A program made the position numbers and the translations under genes. Below, piece by piece: positions 1 to 8,671 of a stretch of DNA of 64,000 nt; position 1 is the first letter of the stretch, and the number at the start of each line of letters is the position of its first letter. This DNA comes from an uncultured Latescibacterota bacterium (GTDB lineage Bacteria; Latescibacterota; UBA2968). The notes beneath the pieces are model-generated. The model was not told the origin of the DNA, searched no databases, and was given only the letters and a program-made list of their open reading frames with translations. The DNA is taken from contig OX638329.1 of assembly GCA_951812755.1 (NCBI GenBank), forward strand, positions 2,341,339 through 2,405,338, read 5' to 3'.

Positions 1-612
1 CTCGATATCGAGAATGCCACAGGGCATTGGGACGGTCAGATTTTTGAAGGCGAATTGACACATGGGCGGGTTTATAGCGAAGACGAACTTTGGGAGAATT
101 ACGAATATATGATTCGCAAGGTCGCGCCTGTTGCCGAAGAATCGGGTGTTTATATCGGTATTCATCCCGACGATCCTCCCGTGTATCCTCTGGGCGGGAT
201 TCCGCGCTGTATGTTTGGCAATTTTAAGGGGTACAAGCAGGCGATGGATATTGCTGATAGTCCAAATATTGGGGTGTGTTTGTGCGTGGGGTGCTGGCTC
301 GAAGGGGGAAAAGAAGGCATGGGTGTGGATGTGATTGAGGCCATTCACTATTTTGCGAGTCGCAAGAAGTTGTTTAAGGTGCATTTTCGCAATGTTTCAA
401 ATCCGATGCCAGAGCCTTGGACAGAGACTTTGATAGACGATGGGTACCAGGATATGCATGCGGTGATGAAAGCACTGCGGGAGGTGGAATTTGACGGGGC
501 GATTATTCCCGATCATATCCCACAGATTCTGGGAGGACATCGCGCGGGGGTGGCGTATTCGATTGCCTATATGCGTGCGCTGGTGCAGGCAGTGAACAAC
601 GAAGTGGGTTGA
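1..612 (+). CDS. uxuA: Mannonate dehydratase (UxuA-like), 5' end cut by window
   Basis: The reading frame is open from base 1 and ends with TGA, so the N-terminal part lies outside the window. The visible 203 residues match the C-terminal half of UxuA: an IHPDDPP motif after a VAEESGV strand, then IPRCMFG, a VCLCVGCW segment, a VHFRNV segment and a PDHIPQI segment, which carry the His/Cys/Asp residues that hold the metal in this xylose-isomerase-like TIM barrel. The family dehydrates D-mannonate to 2-keto-3-deoxygluconate in glucuronate breakdown. The sulfatase that follows is convergent, with an 11-base gap. The TTG at 55 is an internal codon, not a start. Confidence 0.88.
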   Translation, partial: LDIENATGHWDGQIFEGELTHGRVYSEDELWENYEYMIRKVAPVAEESGVYIGIHPDDPPVYPLGGIPRCMFGNFKGYKQAMDIADSPNIGVCLCVGCWLEGGKEGMGVDVIEAIHYFASRKKLFKVHFRNVSNPMPEPWTETLIDDGYQDMHAVMKALREVEFDGAIIPDHIPQILGGHRAGVAYSIAYMRALVQAVNNEVG

Positions 613-623
613 TAGGGATAATA

Positions 624-2084
624 TTACGGTCCACGTTTGTTCGTCGCGATGATTGTGCCAGCGGGCAATAAGGTGTCGAGACGGTTTGGCAGGTCGTCGC
701 CGATGCTGTGCAGCCATGTCATGAGTTGATCGCGCAGGTCGTTTTCTGTGGTTGATATGTGGGGGTGCCCACTCAAATTTTTCATTTCGTGTGGGTCGGT
801 TTGCAAGTCGTAAAATTCGTCTATGTCTTGCGGATTCCACACGTATTTGTATCGTTCGTTGCGAATGGCGCGCACTTCAAAGCTATAACCGTTGTAGCGA
901 TAGTAGGTGCCATGTGCGATTTGCGGCCAGTCGGACGGGCGGATTTGCGTACCGACGAGCGGGAGAAGGTTGCGCCCTTCTCGCGGTTGGTCGGGGGATG
1001 ATTCGGCGCGGATGAGAGAGAAGAGGGTTTCGCCGATGTCGAGCAATGAGACATAGGCGTTCTGGGTTGCAGACGGTGTGTTGGGCGCGCGAATGATGAG
1101 CGGGATGCGCCAGACTTCTTCGTAAAAATAAGCCCCTTTGTCAAATCGGTTGTGCGCGCCTTCCATGTCGCCGTGGTCAGATGTGAAGACAACGGTTGTT
1201 GTATCGGCGAGGTTGAGTCGGTCTATGGCGTCGAGAATGCGTCCAATGGCTTCATCGACCATTGTGATGTGTGCGTGGGAATAGGCGATAACGGTTTTCC
1301 ATTCTTCTTCGTCAAGCGGGGATGTGTCCATGCAACCCCACCAGGGTGTTGAATGGAAATAGGGTCGTCCTTCGCAGTTGTCGTTCAGGTTTGTAGGGAG
1401 TTCGACGCGTGTGCGGAGTTCTTGGGCGAGTTTGACGTATTCTTCGGGTAGGTGATGCGGAAAGTGTGGCGGTGCGGAAGATACGGTGAGAAAGAAGGGT
1501 TTGTTTTGATGGCTCTGCGCCCATGTTTCGAGAAATTTTACGCCTTTGTTTATGGCGGGGAAAGGCTGGATATTTTCTTTTTTTTGCGGTGAATCTCCCC
1601 AAAATGGCGCGCGTCCTTTGATGAGGTTTTTGGTTTGATTGGCGTAGCTGGAAACTGTTTTTTCGTAGGTGTGATCATTTGTTTGTGGGTGGTATGGTTT
1701 TGATCTGGTTTCGATGTTGGGATCAAAGCCGTGTGCGCCGCGTTTTTCCGGGTTGATATGCCCGAGGTGCCACTTTCCGTAATAACCGACGTGATAGCCG
1801 AGGCGCACGGCTTCGTCAATCCAGGTCTTTTGGTCGAGCGGCATGGATTCCTGGAGGGAATAGCCGACGGATTGGTTGTCGTAAACGCCATTTTGATGCG
1901 GCCAGCGAGCTGTGAGCAGCGTGCCGCGAGCGGGTGTGCAGAGAGGGCACGATGTGAAAGCATTTGTGAATACCGTGCCCTGGGATGATAGGCGATCAAT
2001 ATTCGGCGTGGGAATGTCGGCACCGAGAAAGCCAAATGCCCATGCAGGCCATTGGTCGGTGAGGATGAATAATGTGTTTTGCAT
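624..2084 (-). CDS. Type I sulfatase (formylglycine-dependent), cytoplasmic form
   Basis: A 486-residue arylsulfatase-family protein that would hydrolyse a sulfate ester. The start of the domain shows the metal-binding LTDQ (D10) and the formylglycine signature C49-T-P-A-R, where Cys is oxidised by a maturation enzyme. A second metal-site block, SDHGD, lies about two thirds along. There is no signal peptide, so the substrate is probably taken up first. The start ATG at 2084 has an AAAGGA ribosome site. The substrate cannot be told from sequence; the mannonate dehydratase next to it suggests sulfated uronates or sugars (inference). Confidence 0.9.
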   Translation of the reverse strand: MQNTLFILTDQWPAWAFGFLGADIPTPNIDRLSSQGTVFTNAFTSCPLCTPARGTLLTARWPHQNGVYDNQSVGYSLQESMPLDQKTWIDEAVRLGYHVGYYGKWHLGHINPEKRGAHGFDPNIETRSKPYHPQTNDHTYEKTVSSYANQTKNLIKGRAPFWGDSPQKKENIQPFPAINKGVKFLETWAQSHQNKPFFLTVSSAPPHFPHHLPEEYVKLAQELRTRVELPTNLNDNCEGRPYFHSTPWWGCMDTSPLDEEEWKTVIAYSHAHITMVDEAIGRILDAIDRLNLADTTTVVFTSDHGDMEGAHNRFDKGAYFYEEVWRIPLIIRAPNTPSATQNAYVSLLDIGETLFSLIRAESSPDQPREGRNLLPLVGTQIRPSDWPQIAHGTYYRYNGYSFEVRAIRNERYKYVWNPQDIDEFYDLQTDPHEMKNLSGHPHISTTENDLRDQLMTWLHSIGDDLPNRLDTLLPAGTIIATNKRGP

Positions 2085-2423
2085 TGTAGGAATCCTTTTG
2101 TAAAGTTAGTGATCAGCCTTGTCTATCCGCTCCAAGTGTGTTTCTCTTTGGCCTACCGAGTCGAGGCAGGGATGCCTCTCCTACAGTCTTTACTCATCTG
2201 CTCTGCGTCCATCTGCGTCCATCTGCGGATAGTTCTTTTCGATAATAAACCGATCTTTGCGATATTTAGCAATCTCAGATTTGCCCTTGATAGATGCACA
2301 TAGAGTCACTATATTATATTACCTCTTATTACTCCCCTGATTTGATCTGCCGCACTTTGTTTTTTCTTCCCCACATGTCCTTTCTGTTATCTTCACCTTC
2401 CAAATAAAGGTCAGGAATGTATT
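2085..2423. other. Non-coding gap upstream of topoisomerase B gene
   Basis: No credible gene was found in these 339 bases. They separate two divergently transcribed genes and should hold both promoters. A small perfect hairpin (GAGGCA / TGCCTC, loop GGGA) lies at 2163-2178, and a copy of the 10-base-period repeat lies at 2195-2230. The stretch just before 2424 is T/A-rich, but no clear promoter boxes could be assigned. Confidence 0.6.
2195..2230 (-). repeat. 10-bp-period GGACGCAGAT repeat, copy 1
   Basis: Read on the minus strand this is ATCCGCAGAT followed by two GGACGCAGA(T/G) units, so the motif recurs every 10 bases. Related copies in the opposite orientation lie at 4324-4371 and 51661-51690. 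With the 4324 copy it forms inverted repeats on either side of the topoisomerase B gene. Confidence 0.75.
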
Positions 2424-4304
2424 ATGGCAACGGCAATAAAATCACGCACTTCTGACGCTACGCAACTCGATTTGCTCTCGTCATCCAGAAGTAATAGTAA
2501 AGCCAATGGCAAGAGCAATGGTGCTCATAACTACGACGAGAGTAAGATCAAAACCCTTTCTTCACTCGAGCATATTCGGTTGCGCACGGGTATGTACATT
2601 GGGCGGCTCGGATCGGGTGCTGATCCCGATGACGGTATATACGTTTTGCTCAAAGAGGTTGTCGATAATGCCGTCGATGAATTTATTTCGGGTTTTGGCA
2701 CAAAAATTGATGTGACAATTGAGGCCAATCACGTCAGGGTGCGCGACTATGGGCGCGGCGTTCCGCTCGGCAAAATTGTCGAGTGCGTTTCTGTGATCAA
2801 TACCGGTGCCAAATACAACGACGATGTTTTCCAATTTAGCGTGGGTCTCAATGGCGTGGGTAGCAAAGCGGTCAACGCGCTTTCTGCGGATTTTCGCGTG
2901 GTTGCCTATCGCGACGGCAAGTACGCCGAAGCCCGCTTTACGCGCGGGAAACTCATTGGCGAAAAAAAGGGGAGGACTTCTGAACCAGATGGCTCTCTTT
3001 TTGAGTTTACACCCGATCCGGAGATTTTTGAGGAATACGATTACAATTTCGAATATGTCGAGCGCCGCATGTGGAACTACGCCTGTCTCAATAGCGGTCT
3101 CACGCTCGTTTTTAACAAACAGAAATTCGTCTCAAGGCGCGGCTTGCTCGATTTTCTCAGCCGCGAAGTCGATGATTCGGCGCTTTATGAAGCCGCGTAT
3201 TACAAGGGGCAATATCTCGAATTTGCATTTACCCATACGTCCAATTATGGGGAGAACTATTTTTCTTTTGTGAATGGGCAATACACTATTGACGGTGGCA
3301 CGCATCAAAGTGCTTTTCGAGAGGGTATTTTGAAAGGCGTCAATGAGTTTTACAAGAAGAATTACAGCGGCGTGGATGTTCGGGAATCCATCAATGGTGC
3401 TGTTGCGGTCAAGCTCAAAGAACCCGTTTTTGAATCCCAAACCAAAAACAAACTCGGCAATACCGAAGTGCGCTCGTGGATTGTTTCTGAAACGCGCAGT
3501 GCGGTGGTCGATTTTTTGCACAAGAATACCGCGGCGGCGCAAAAGCTTCAGGAGAAGATCAATCACAACGAACGCCTGCGGAAAGAACTCAACGATGTAA
3601 AGAAAAAGGCTAAAGAAGTCGCCCGCAAAGTCGCTATCAAAATCCCGCATTTCAAGGATTGTAAATATCACAAGGGCGACAAAAAACGCGGCGATGAATC
3701 TACTATTTTTATTACTGAAGGTCCATCTGCTGCCGGATCTATGGTTGCCGCCCGCGATGTGGAGACTCAGGCTATTTTTGGTCTGAAGGGCGTGCCCCTC
3801 AATGTGTTTGGAAAAACAAAAGCCGCGATTTACAAGAATGAAGAGCTCTACAATCTCATGACGGCTTTGGGCATTGAAGACAGTGTTGAAAATCTCCGTT
3901 TCAACAATGTGGTCATCGCGACTGATGCCGATTACGATGGTTTTCATATCCGCAATTTGCTGATGACTTTTTTCCTCAATTACTTCGAGGAACTCGTCAC
4001 TTCTGGTCACGTCTATATTCTGGAGACGCCAATTTTTCGGGTGCGGAATAGCCGCGAAACGCGCTATTGTTATAGCGAAAAAGAACGCAGTCAAGCTGTT
4101 GACGATTTGCGAAATCCCGAGGTTACGCGCTTCAAGGGATTGGGGGAGATTTCTCCCAGTGAGTTTGGACAGTTCATCGGAGAGGATATGCGCCTGATCA
4201 AAGTCGGCGTGCGCGCGCTCGCCGAGGTTTCAACTACCCTCGAATTTTATATGGGCAAGAATACGCCTGTTCGCAGAGATTATATTGTGGAGCATTTGAT
4301 ATAG
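2424..4304 (+). CDS. parE: Type IIA DNA topoisomerase, B subunit (short ParE/GyrB-like)
   Basis: ATPase and TOPRIM subunit of a gyrase/topoisomerase IV class enzyme, 626 residues, close to the short ParE length. The GHKL fold shows E78-VVDNAVDE with N82, followed by VGLNGVGSKAVNALS. The TOPRIM domain has E432 in TEGPSAAGSM, where most relatives have EGDSA(G/S)GS, and D501-A-D503-Y-D505-G binding magnesium. There is no large GyrB-type insert. The first 40 residues are a low-complexity Ser/Asn/Lys stretch. Its partner subunit starts 4.4 kb downstream at 8744, beyond an accessory insertion. The changed TOPRIM loop is visible; its effect is unknown. Confidence 0.9.
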   Translation: MATAIKSRTSDATQLDLLSSSRSNSKANGKSNGAHNYDESKIKTLSSLEHIRLRTGMYIGRLGSGADPDDGIYVLLKEVVDNAVDEFISGFGTKIDVTIEANHVRVRDYGRGVPLGKIVECVSVINTGAKYNDDVFQFSVGLNGVGSKAVNALSADFRVVAYRDGKYAEARFTRGKLIGEKKGRTSEPDGSLFEFTPDPEIFEEYDYNFEYVERRMWNYACLNSGLTLVFNKQKFVSRRGLLDFLSREVDDSALYEAAYYKGQYLEFAFTHTSNYGENYFSFVNGQYTIDGGTHQSAFREGILKGVNEFYKKNYSGVDVRESINGAVAVKLKEPVFESQTKNKLGNTEVRSWIVSETRSAVVDFLHKNTAAAQKLQEKINHNERLRKELNDVKKKAKEVARKVAIKIPHFKDCKYHKGDKKRGDESTIFITEGPSAAGSMVAARDVETQAIFGLKGVPLNVFGKTKAAIYKNEELYNLMTALGIEDSVENLRFNNVVIATDADYDGFHIRNLLMTFFLNYFEELVTSGHVYILETPIFRVRNSRETRYCYSEKERSQAVDDLRNPEVTRFKGLGEISPSEFGQFIGEDMRLIKVGVRALAEVSTTLEFYMGKNTPVRRDYIVEHLI

Positions 4305-4323
4305 AACCCCAAAAGGCAAAAGC

Positions 4324-4371
4324 ATCCGCAGATGAACGCAGATGAACGCAGATGGGCGCAGATGAATGCAG
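4324..4371 (+). repeat. 10-bp-period GATGAACGCA repeat, copy 2
   Basis: Directly after the topoisomerase B stop codon is a lead ATCCGCA, then four head-to-tail 10-base units (GATGAACGCA twice, GATGGGCGCA, GATGAATGCA). The period equals about one helical turn. It marks the left edge of the accessory DNA and is inverted relative to the copy at 2195-2230. Confidence 0.85.
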
Positions 4372-4399
4372 CAAAAATGTGTAATAAGGAAAGAAAAAA

Positions 4400-4810
4400 A
4401 TGGAGTTGGATAATATAGGATTATGGGAATTGGCTATAGCTTTTCTCATCATTATGATCGGTATTATTCTGATAAGGGTGACTGTATCATTTGACATAAA
4501 CAAGTGGCAAAAGGCCCGACAAGAAAAGCGAAAAATAAAAATGAAGAATACTTGTCCTCACTGCCGAATCAAGAATATTGCTCATAAAAATGGAGATATT
4601 TCTTTTCTAATGGAATCATTTTTTATTTCGCCTCCAGGAAAAGCGGCTTGGATATGTCAACAGTGTAATTGTACGGTATATGATAAAGATTATCCGGAAG
4701 AAATTATGGCGTATTGGCTCGATATGTGTATTTGTCAAGAGTCGCCCAAGCCCTTAAAAGAACAACAGGAGAAATTTCTTAAACTTGCTCGTAAACAGGG
4801 GATAGTTTAA
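4400..4810 (+). CDS. Small membrane-anchored zinc-ribbon protein, unknown function
   Basis: Function not recognised. The 136-residue product has one strong N-terminal membrane segment (about residues 8-28, LAIAFLIIMIGIILI), then a basic linker and two Cys pairs, CPHC and CQQC, about 35 residues apart, which look like a zinc ribbon; one more Cys pair (CIC) follows. It starts 29 bases after the repeat block, with AAGGAAAG upstream of ATG. Base composition is more A/T-rich than in the topoisomerase genes around it, which fits acquired DNA. Confidence 0.6.
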   Translation: MELDNIGLWELAIAFLIIMIGIILIRVTVSFDINKWQKARQEKRKIKMKNTCPHCRIKNIAHKNGDISFLMESFFISPPGKAAWICQQCNCTVYDKDYPEEIMAYWLDMCICQESPKPLKEQQEKFLKLARKQGIV

Positions 4811-5272
4811 GTGAACCAGGAGAGAATAAGCAAGCTACCTAACGTCCAACATCGGACGATATTCACAGGAGATTGTCTGGAGGTTCTGCGGAGGTTTGAC
4901 GATGCCTGTATTGATCTATCTCGATCCGCCCTTCAATTCGAAGTACAACTATGCGCTACCCATAGGTAGTAAGGCGGCGACCGCTTTCCGAGATACATGG
5001 GACTCTGGACGACATTGATGTGGCATAGACTGGCATCGACCTGAGTCAGGTTGCGCGTTGATTCGGCAAGCAAGAAGGGGCTTTGCAACGGTTGTCGCGA
5101 GCAATTTTCCTTCAAAAATCTGACGATTGATCGCATCATTCCAAAATCCAGAGGTGGGCAAGACACGGATAGCAACCTGCAATTGTTGTGTGGCTGGTGT
5201 AACAGCAAGAAAGGAAAAAGGTCACAGGAAGTGTTGATGGCTGAGCTGGTGAAAGAAGGCATTTTGCAATGA
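4811..5272 (+). pseudogene. Decayed DNA methyltransferase with C-terminal HNH domain
   Basis: Three out-of-phase pieces read as one ruined gene. From GTG 4811 the frame gives a strand ending FTGDCLEVL, typical of the start of an amino-methyltransferase. At about 4913 the coding shifts frame and continues LIYLDPPFNSKYNY, the catalytic DPPF motif IV, stopping at 5016-5018. After a missing middle part, 5051-5272 encodes an HNH-type tail (CNGC, LTIDRIIPKSRGGQ, LLCGWCNSKKG). Methyltransferases ending in an HNH domain are a known architecture. The substrate-recognition region is absent, so activity is not expected. It is the third restriction-modification locus in this island. Confidence 0.75.
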
Positions 5273-5287
5273 AAGGAAGCGAAAGCA

Positions 5288-5794
5288 GTGTCGAAAAATA
5301 AGACTTTCTTTGATGTGGCTATGAGACTAAAAAAAGATAAGATCAGTTTGGAGACTCTTATTGCTGAGGAAGCGGCTCAACTTGCAAAATCTTATGATGT
5401 GTTGGTTTTGCCTGAGAATCTGGATAAGATAACAGACAGGTATTTGGATCCACAAGATTCTGAAGTGATTGCTGAACGGTTAAAAGCACATCCAAACATA
5501 AAATGTGGAGATGCTTTTGATTTAGGTATTGATTACACACATATCCAGAGACACGGTGACGAACTTTGGGCGGGGACTATTTGGATATTGGACAAGGTTG
5601 TTTTGCCTTTTGTGATCAATGTTGTTTCTACCCTGCTTAAAAATCGCCCTTCAAAGTTTCCGCAATCCAAGAAAAAAATGCATGCCGAAGTGATATATTA
5701 CGAATCTGGAAAACTAAAAAAAATTGCTATTCAGGGGGAAGATGCAGACGCATGCATAAAAGCGTTAAAAACGATTTACGAGTCTTCAGAATAA
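5288..5794 (+). CDS. Unknown 168-residue protein, first of a gene pair
   Basis: Function not recognised. The product has a charged helical N-terminal half, one hydrophobic stretch (about residues 97-113, ILDKVVLPFVINVVSTLL) followed by a basic segment, and a compact C-terminal unit HAEVIYYESGKLKKIAIQG with a final helix. Helix, hydrophobic linker and small beta unit recall effector-associated constant-component proteins of bacterial conflict systems, but this is only a resemblance of layout. It starts at GTG 5288 after GGAAGCG and is followed 11 bases later by the next gene, so the two are probably co-transcribed. Confidence 0.6.
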   Translation: MSKNKTFFDVAMRLKKDKISLETLIAEEAAQLAKSYDVLVLPENLDKITDRYLDPQDSEVIAERLKAHPNIKCGDAFDLGIDYTHIQRHGDELWAGTIWILDKVVLPFVINVVSTLLKNRPSKFPQSKKKMHAEVIYYESGKLKKIAIQGEDADACIKALKTIYESSE

Positions 5795-5805
5795 GAAGGT
5801 GAACA

Positions 5806-6504
5806 ATGAAACTCAAACAGGAAGATCCAAGACATCCCTTCATCAAAGAGATGATGCAAATGGCAAGGACATGGGAAACGTTCGTCCCAACTAACAAGAA
5901 ATATCGAAGAAAGAAGATATTAGATCATGCGATCCGCAGGTGTGACGCTTTCTTTGCAAAGAGCGATGATGATACAAAACCCATCGCGGATTTGGGTAAA
6001 AAATTTATTATGGGTTTAAAATATGCGGATGACATGATAGGGGATAGAAATTACGTAATGAAAATTCTTGAACAATTTTCTGAATTAGATGAAGAAGAAA
6101 AAGATAGATGGGTAAAAGAGACCAGTAAAGAAAATCTGATTAAAATTGAACAAGTATGGGATAATTTTTGCGAAGCTGTTGATCAGCGATTGAGACACGT
6201 AGAAGCGTTTATAGATTTGACGCCAATACAGTCAACAGTTGATTACTTGGTTGACACAGAAACTATGTTTTCATGTGTTTTTGGTGATTTGTATACAAGT
6301 GTAGAGATCACAAGCGATTATTCTTGTTCGATCTGTCAAAAAAATCCAAGAACCTGTAATCATGTCAATGGTAAATTTTATGATGGAGTTGAATGTGTAA
6401 CACAGGTTGTAAACCCCCAACTTGTGGCTGTGGCTTTCGTTACCAATCCAGTAGATCGGCGACTTAGACTGTGGCCTTGGAATGACCGTCCTGATTTGCA
6501 ATGA
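5806..6504 (+). CDS. Unknown 232-residue protein with Cys/His cluster, second of a gene pair
   Basis: Function not recognised. The first 150 residues are mostly charged helices. The C-terminal part has CSICQKNPRTCNHVNGKFYDG followed by another Cys (EC), a probable zinc-binding knuckle, and then a VAVAFVTNPVDRRLRL strand. A similar order of Cys/His knuckle and 'SFVTNPAD'-like strand occurs in some phage-type proteins, which is a weak hint only. It lies 11 bases after the previous gene with a GAAGGTG ribosome site. Codon use is A/T-rich, unlike the neighbouring topoisomerase genes. Confidence 0.6.
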   Translation: MKLKQEDPRHPFIKEMMQMARTWETFVPTNKKYRRKKILDHAIRRCDAFFAKSDDDTKPIADLGKKFIMGLKYADDMIGDRNYVMKILEQFSELDEEEKDRWVKETSKENLIKIEQVWDNFCEAVDQRLRHVEAFIDLTPIQSTVDYLVDTETMFSCVFGDLYTSVEITSDYSCSICQKNPRTCNHVNGKFYDGVECVTQVVNPQLVAVAFVTNPVDRRLRLWPWNDRPDLQ

Positions 6505-6563
6505 CGAAAATAATATGAAAAAATTTCATAACAATTACCTGATGCTCATATTTTTGCGGGTGT

Positions 6564-6596
6564 TCATCTTGCATATCCTGATTCTGACAGTTTTTG
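6564..6596 (+). repeat. Left copy of 33-bp direct repeat flanking the SacI-like cassette
   Basis: This element contains CATATCCTGATTCTGACAG and ends in a T run. The copy at 8697-8729 matches it at 32 of 33 bases. The two copies bracket exactly the methylase and endonuclease genes (6616-8648). Confidence 0.85.
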
Positions 6597-6615
6597 TAAT
6601 CGCTTAAGGCAAAAA

Positions 6616-7530
6616 ATGGCAAAAAAGACCAGAGGTACATCCCCGATATTTTTAGATGACATGTCAAAAGAAAATGCCAATGACATTCATATCCGAAGCC
6701 ATCGGCGTCGTATTGTATTTGGATGGTATGGCGGTAAGTTTTCGCATTTGGACTGGCTACTTCCGCTTCTTCCAGAGTGTCATCACTATTGCGAGCCGTT
6801 TGCCGGTTCAGGAGCAGTGTTGCTGAATCGAGTGCCATCCCCTGTAGAGACCTACAATGATATTGATGGTGAGGTTGTAAACTTCTTTCGCGTATTGCGC
6901 GATCAGCACGAAGAACTGATACGAGCAATAGCACTAACACCATTTTCCCGTGAAGAATATTATCGCGCTATTCATACAAAAAATGGTGTCAGCGATGTTG
7001 AGCGGGCCAGATTCTTTTATATCAAAGCGAGACAGACCAGGACTGGACTTGCCCAAACTGCATCGCTGGGGCGTTGGGCGAACTGCAAAAATACGAGTCG
7101 CGCCGGAATGTCTGGTGTGGTATCTCGTTGGCTCGGCGGGGTGGGAGCTCTTGATGATATTGCACAACGCCTTATGCGAGTCCAGATTGAGAATCGTCCT
7201 GCGGTAGATGTGATCCGTCTTTATGACAGTCCCAAGACTTTGTTTTATTGCGATCCTCCGTATTTGCATGCGACACGCGGCGATGTTAAGTCTTACGGTT
7301 TTGAGATGGATGAAGAACAGCACCGAGAATTTGCAGAGGTCGTCAATGCGTGCAGTGGCATGGTCGCTGTTTCTGGCTATGAACATCCACTCATGGATAA
7401 GCTGTTTGAGCCGGGAAAATGGTTCAAGACTTTGGGGGCGCGCAAAACTATTCATTCGACTAAGGGTACTCGCCAGGAAGTGCTGTGGACCAATTATGAT
7501 CCAAAGAAGCAAATGGGACTATTTGAATGA
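6616..7530 (+). CDS. DNA adenine N6-methyltransferase, Dam/D12 class
   Basis: Modification enzyme of 304 residues. It shows the D12-class order: a YGGK motif at 38-41, the AdoMet-binding loop EPFAGSGA at 60-67, NDIDGEVVNFF, and the catalytic D213-PPY. This class transfers a methyl group to adenine N6. The stop codon overlaps the start of the endonuclease gene (ATGA), so the two are translationally coupled and form one restriction-modification system. The direct repeats just outside both genes suggest that they moved as a unit. The recognition site is not predictable here. Confidence 0.9.
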   Translation: MAKKTRGTSPIFLDDMSKENANDIHIRSHRRRIVFGWYGGKFSHLDWLLPLLPECHHYCEPFAGSGAVLLNRVPSPVETYNDIDGEVVNFFRVLRDQHEELIRAIALTPFSREEYYRAIHTKNGVSDVERARFFYIKARQTRTGLAQTASLGRWANCKNTSRAGMSGVVSRWLGGVGALDDIAQRLMRVQIENRPAVDVIRLYDSPKTLFYCDPPYLHATRGDVKSYGFEMDEEQHREFAEVVNACSGMVAVSGYEHPLMDKLFEPGKWFKTLGARKTIHSTKGTRQEVLWTNYDPKKQMGLFE

Positions 7531-8648
7531 ATCCCGAAGAAATTTTGCGAGACATTTATGAACGTGCTGTGGCAACATTGAACACGACGGTTATTTCCGA
7601 TTCGGCAATGCGAGAGCGAGTTGACTATGTTTGCCGATGTATAAGCAACCGTGCTGGGGTGCGCTTGCTCATGTCCTGTTTGCTTGGGAAACTCGACGAG
7701 CCAGATGTTGATCCGCGCAAGCCATATACTGAGATCGGCGATGCTGATAGCTTTTCTGGTCGCACCTATGATGAGAGGTTTTTAACCAGGTTCATCGCGG
7801 AACATCGCTTACCTGTCAACGTCACCACAGCATTTCTCACACCGGCGCTGAGGAATATAGATTATCCATTGACTACTGACCGCGAACTTATAGGCAAACC
7901 TCGTGAACTGTACAATAAGACGCTTGAACTTCTGGAAGATGTGTATAAGCAAAATATAGCTGCTGATGTGCTGTTTGTAGAAACAGTGCGAGTTTTGCTG
8001 TTGATGCGAAATGAAAAGTTCGCTCGCATGCATTCGCTGCTAAAGTCATTGGAGCGAACAGAAGGTGCTTTACCGTTATCGTCAGAGGCAATTGTTACCC
8101 TGATAAGTCAGCACCTTGCCTGTAGAAATGCAAGCCGCTTACCGGTTTTGGTCGTAGCGGCTGCCTATGAAGCGGTGGGAACACGCCTTTCTGAGAGGAT
8201 TTTGCCTCTAAACCCACACACTGCCGCTGATTTGCAAACAGGTTCATTGGGTGATGTAGAAATTTGCCTGGTAGGCGAGGACTCTGTTGTTACTGCATAC
8301 GAAATGAAGATGAAGCGCGTTACACAGGACGATATTGATGCGGCGGTGGTTAAAATATCCAGAGCACCGAATAAAATTCACAACTATCTGTTTGTGACTA
8401 CGGATGTAATTGCTCCCATCGTGAGCGAATATGCGGCGACATTTTATGAGCAGACCGATGGGACCGAAATTGCTATTCTCGACTGTATAGGGTTCCTCAG
8501 ACACTTTCTGCATTTTTTTTATCGCATCCGTATTGATTATCTCAATGCTTATCAGGCATTGGTTTTGAATGAGCCAGATTCGGCTGTAAGTCAATCGCTC
8601 AAAGAGGCGTTTTTGGCCCTGCGACAAGTAGCTGAAAGTAGTGAGTAA
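7527..8648 (+). CDS. Type II restriction endonuclease, SacI family
   Basis: The 373-residue product fits the RE_SacI family by its conserved block PYTEIGDADSFSGRTYDERF near residue 68, followed by LPVNVTTAFLTPALRN. Family members cut DNA at a specific short palindrome (SacI itself at GAGCTC), but specificity here is not known. A later segment GDVEICLVGED...EMKMKR (about residues 238-263) could carry the acidic and Lys residues of the nuclease core; this is inference. The start ATG overlaps the methylase stop by four bases. Family assignment is from memory of the motif. Confidence 0.75.
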   Translation: MNPEEILRDIYERAVATLNTTVISDSAMRERVDYVCRCISNRAGVRLLMSCLLGKLDEPDVDPRKPYTEIGDADSFSGRTYDERFLTRFIAEHRLPVNVTTAFLTPALRNIDYPLTTDRELIGKPRELYNKTLELLEDVYKQNIAADVLFVETVRVLLLMRNEKFARMHSLLKSLERTEGALPLSSEAIVTLISQHLACRNASRLPVLVVAAAYEAVGTRLSERILPLNPHTAADLQTGSLGDVEICLVGEDSVVTAYEMKMKRVTQDDIDAAVVKISRAPNKIHNYLFVTTDVIAPIVSEYAATFYEQTDGTEIAILDCIGFLRHFLHFFYRIRIDYLNAYQALVLNEPDSAVSQSLKEAFLALRQVAESSE

Positions 8649-8671
8649 ACGCTATTTGTCATCCCGTGCCC

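Noticed and set aside
2195-2230. Short-period repeats as a CRISPR array
   Set aside because: Units are contiguous 10-mers without spacers, and no cas genes are near.
3132-4094. 320-codon minus-strand frame opposite topoisomerase B
   Set aside because: Shadow of a gene with clear ATPase and TOPRIM motifs.
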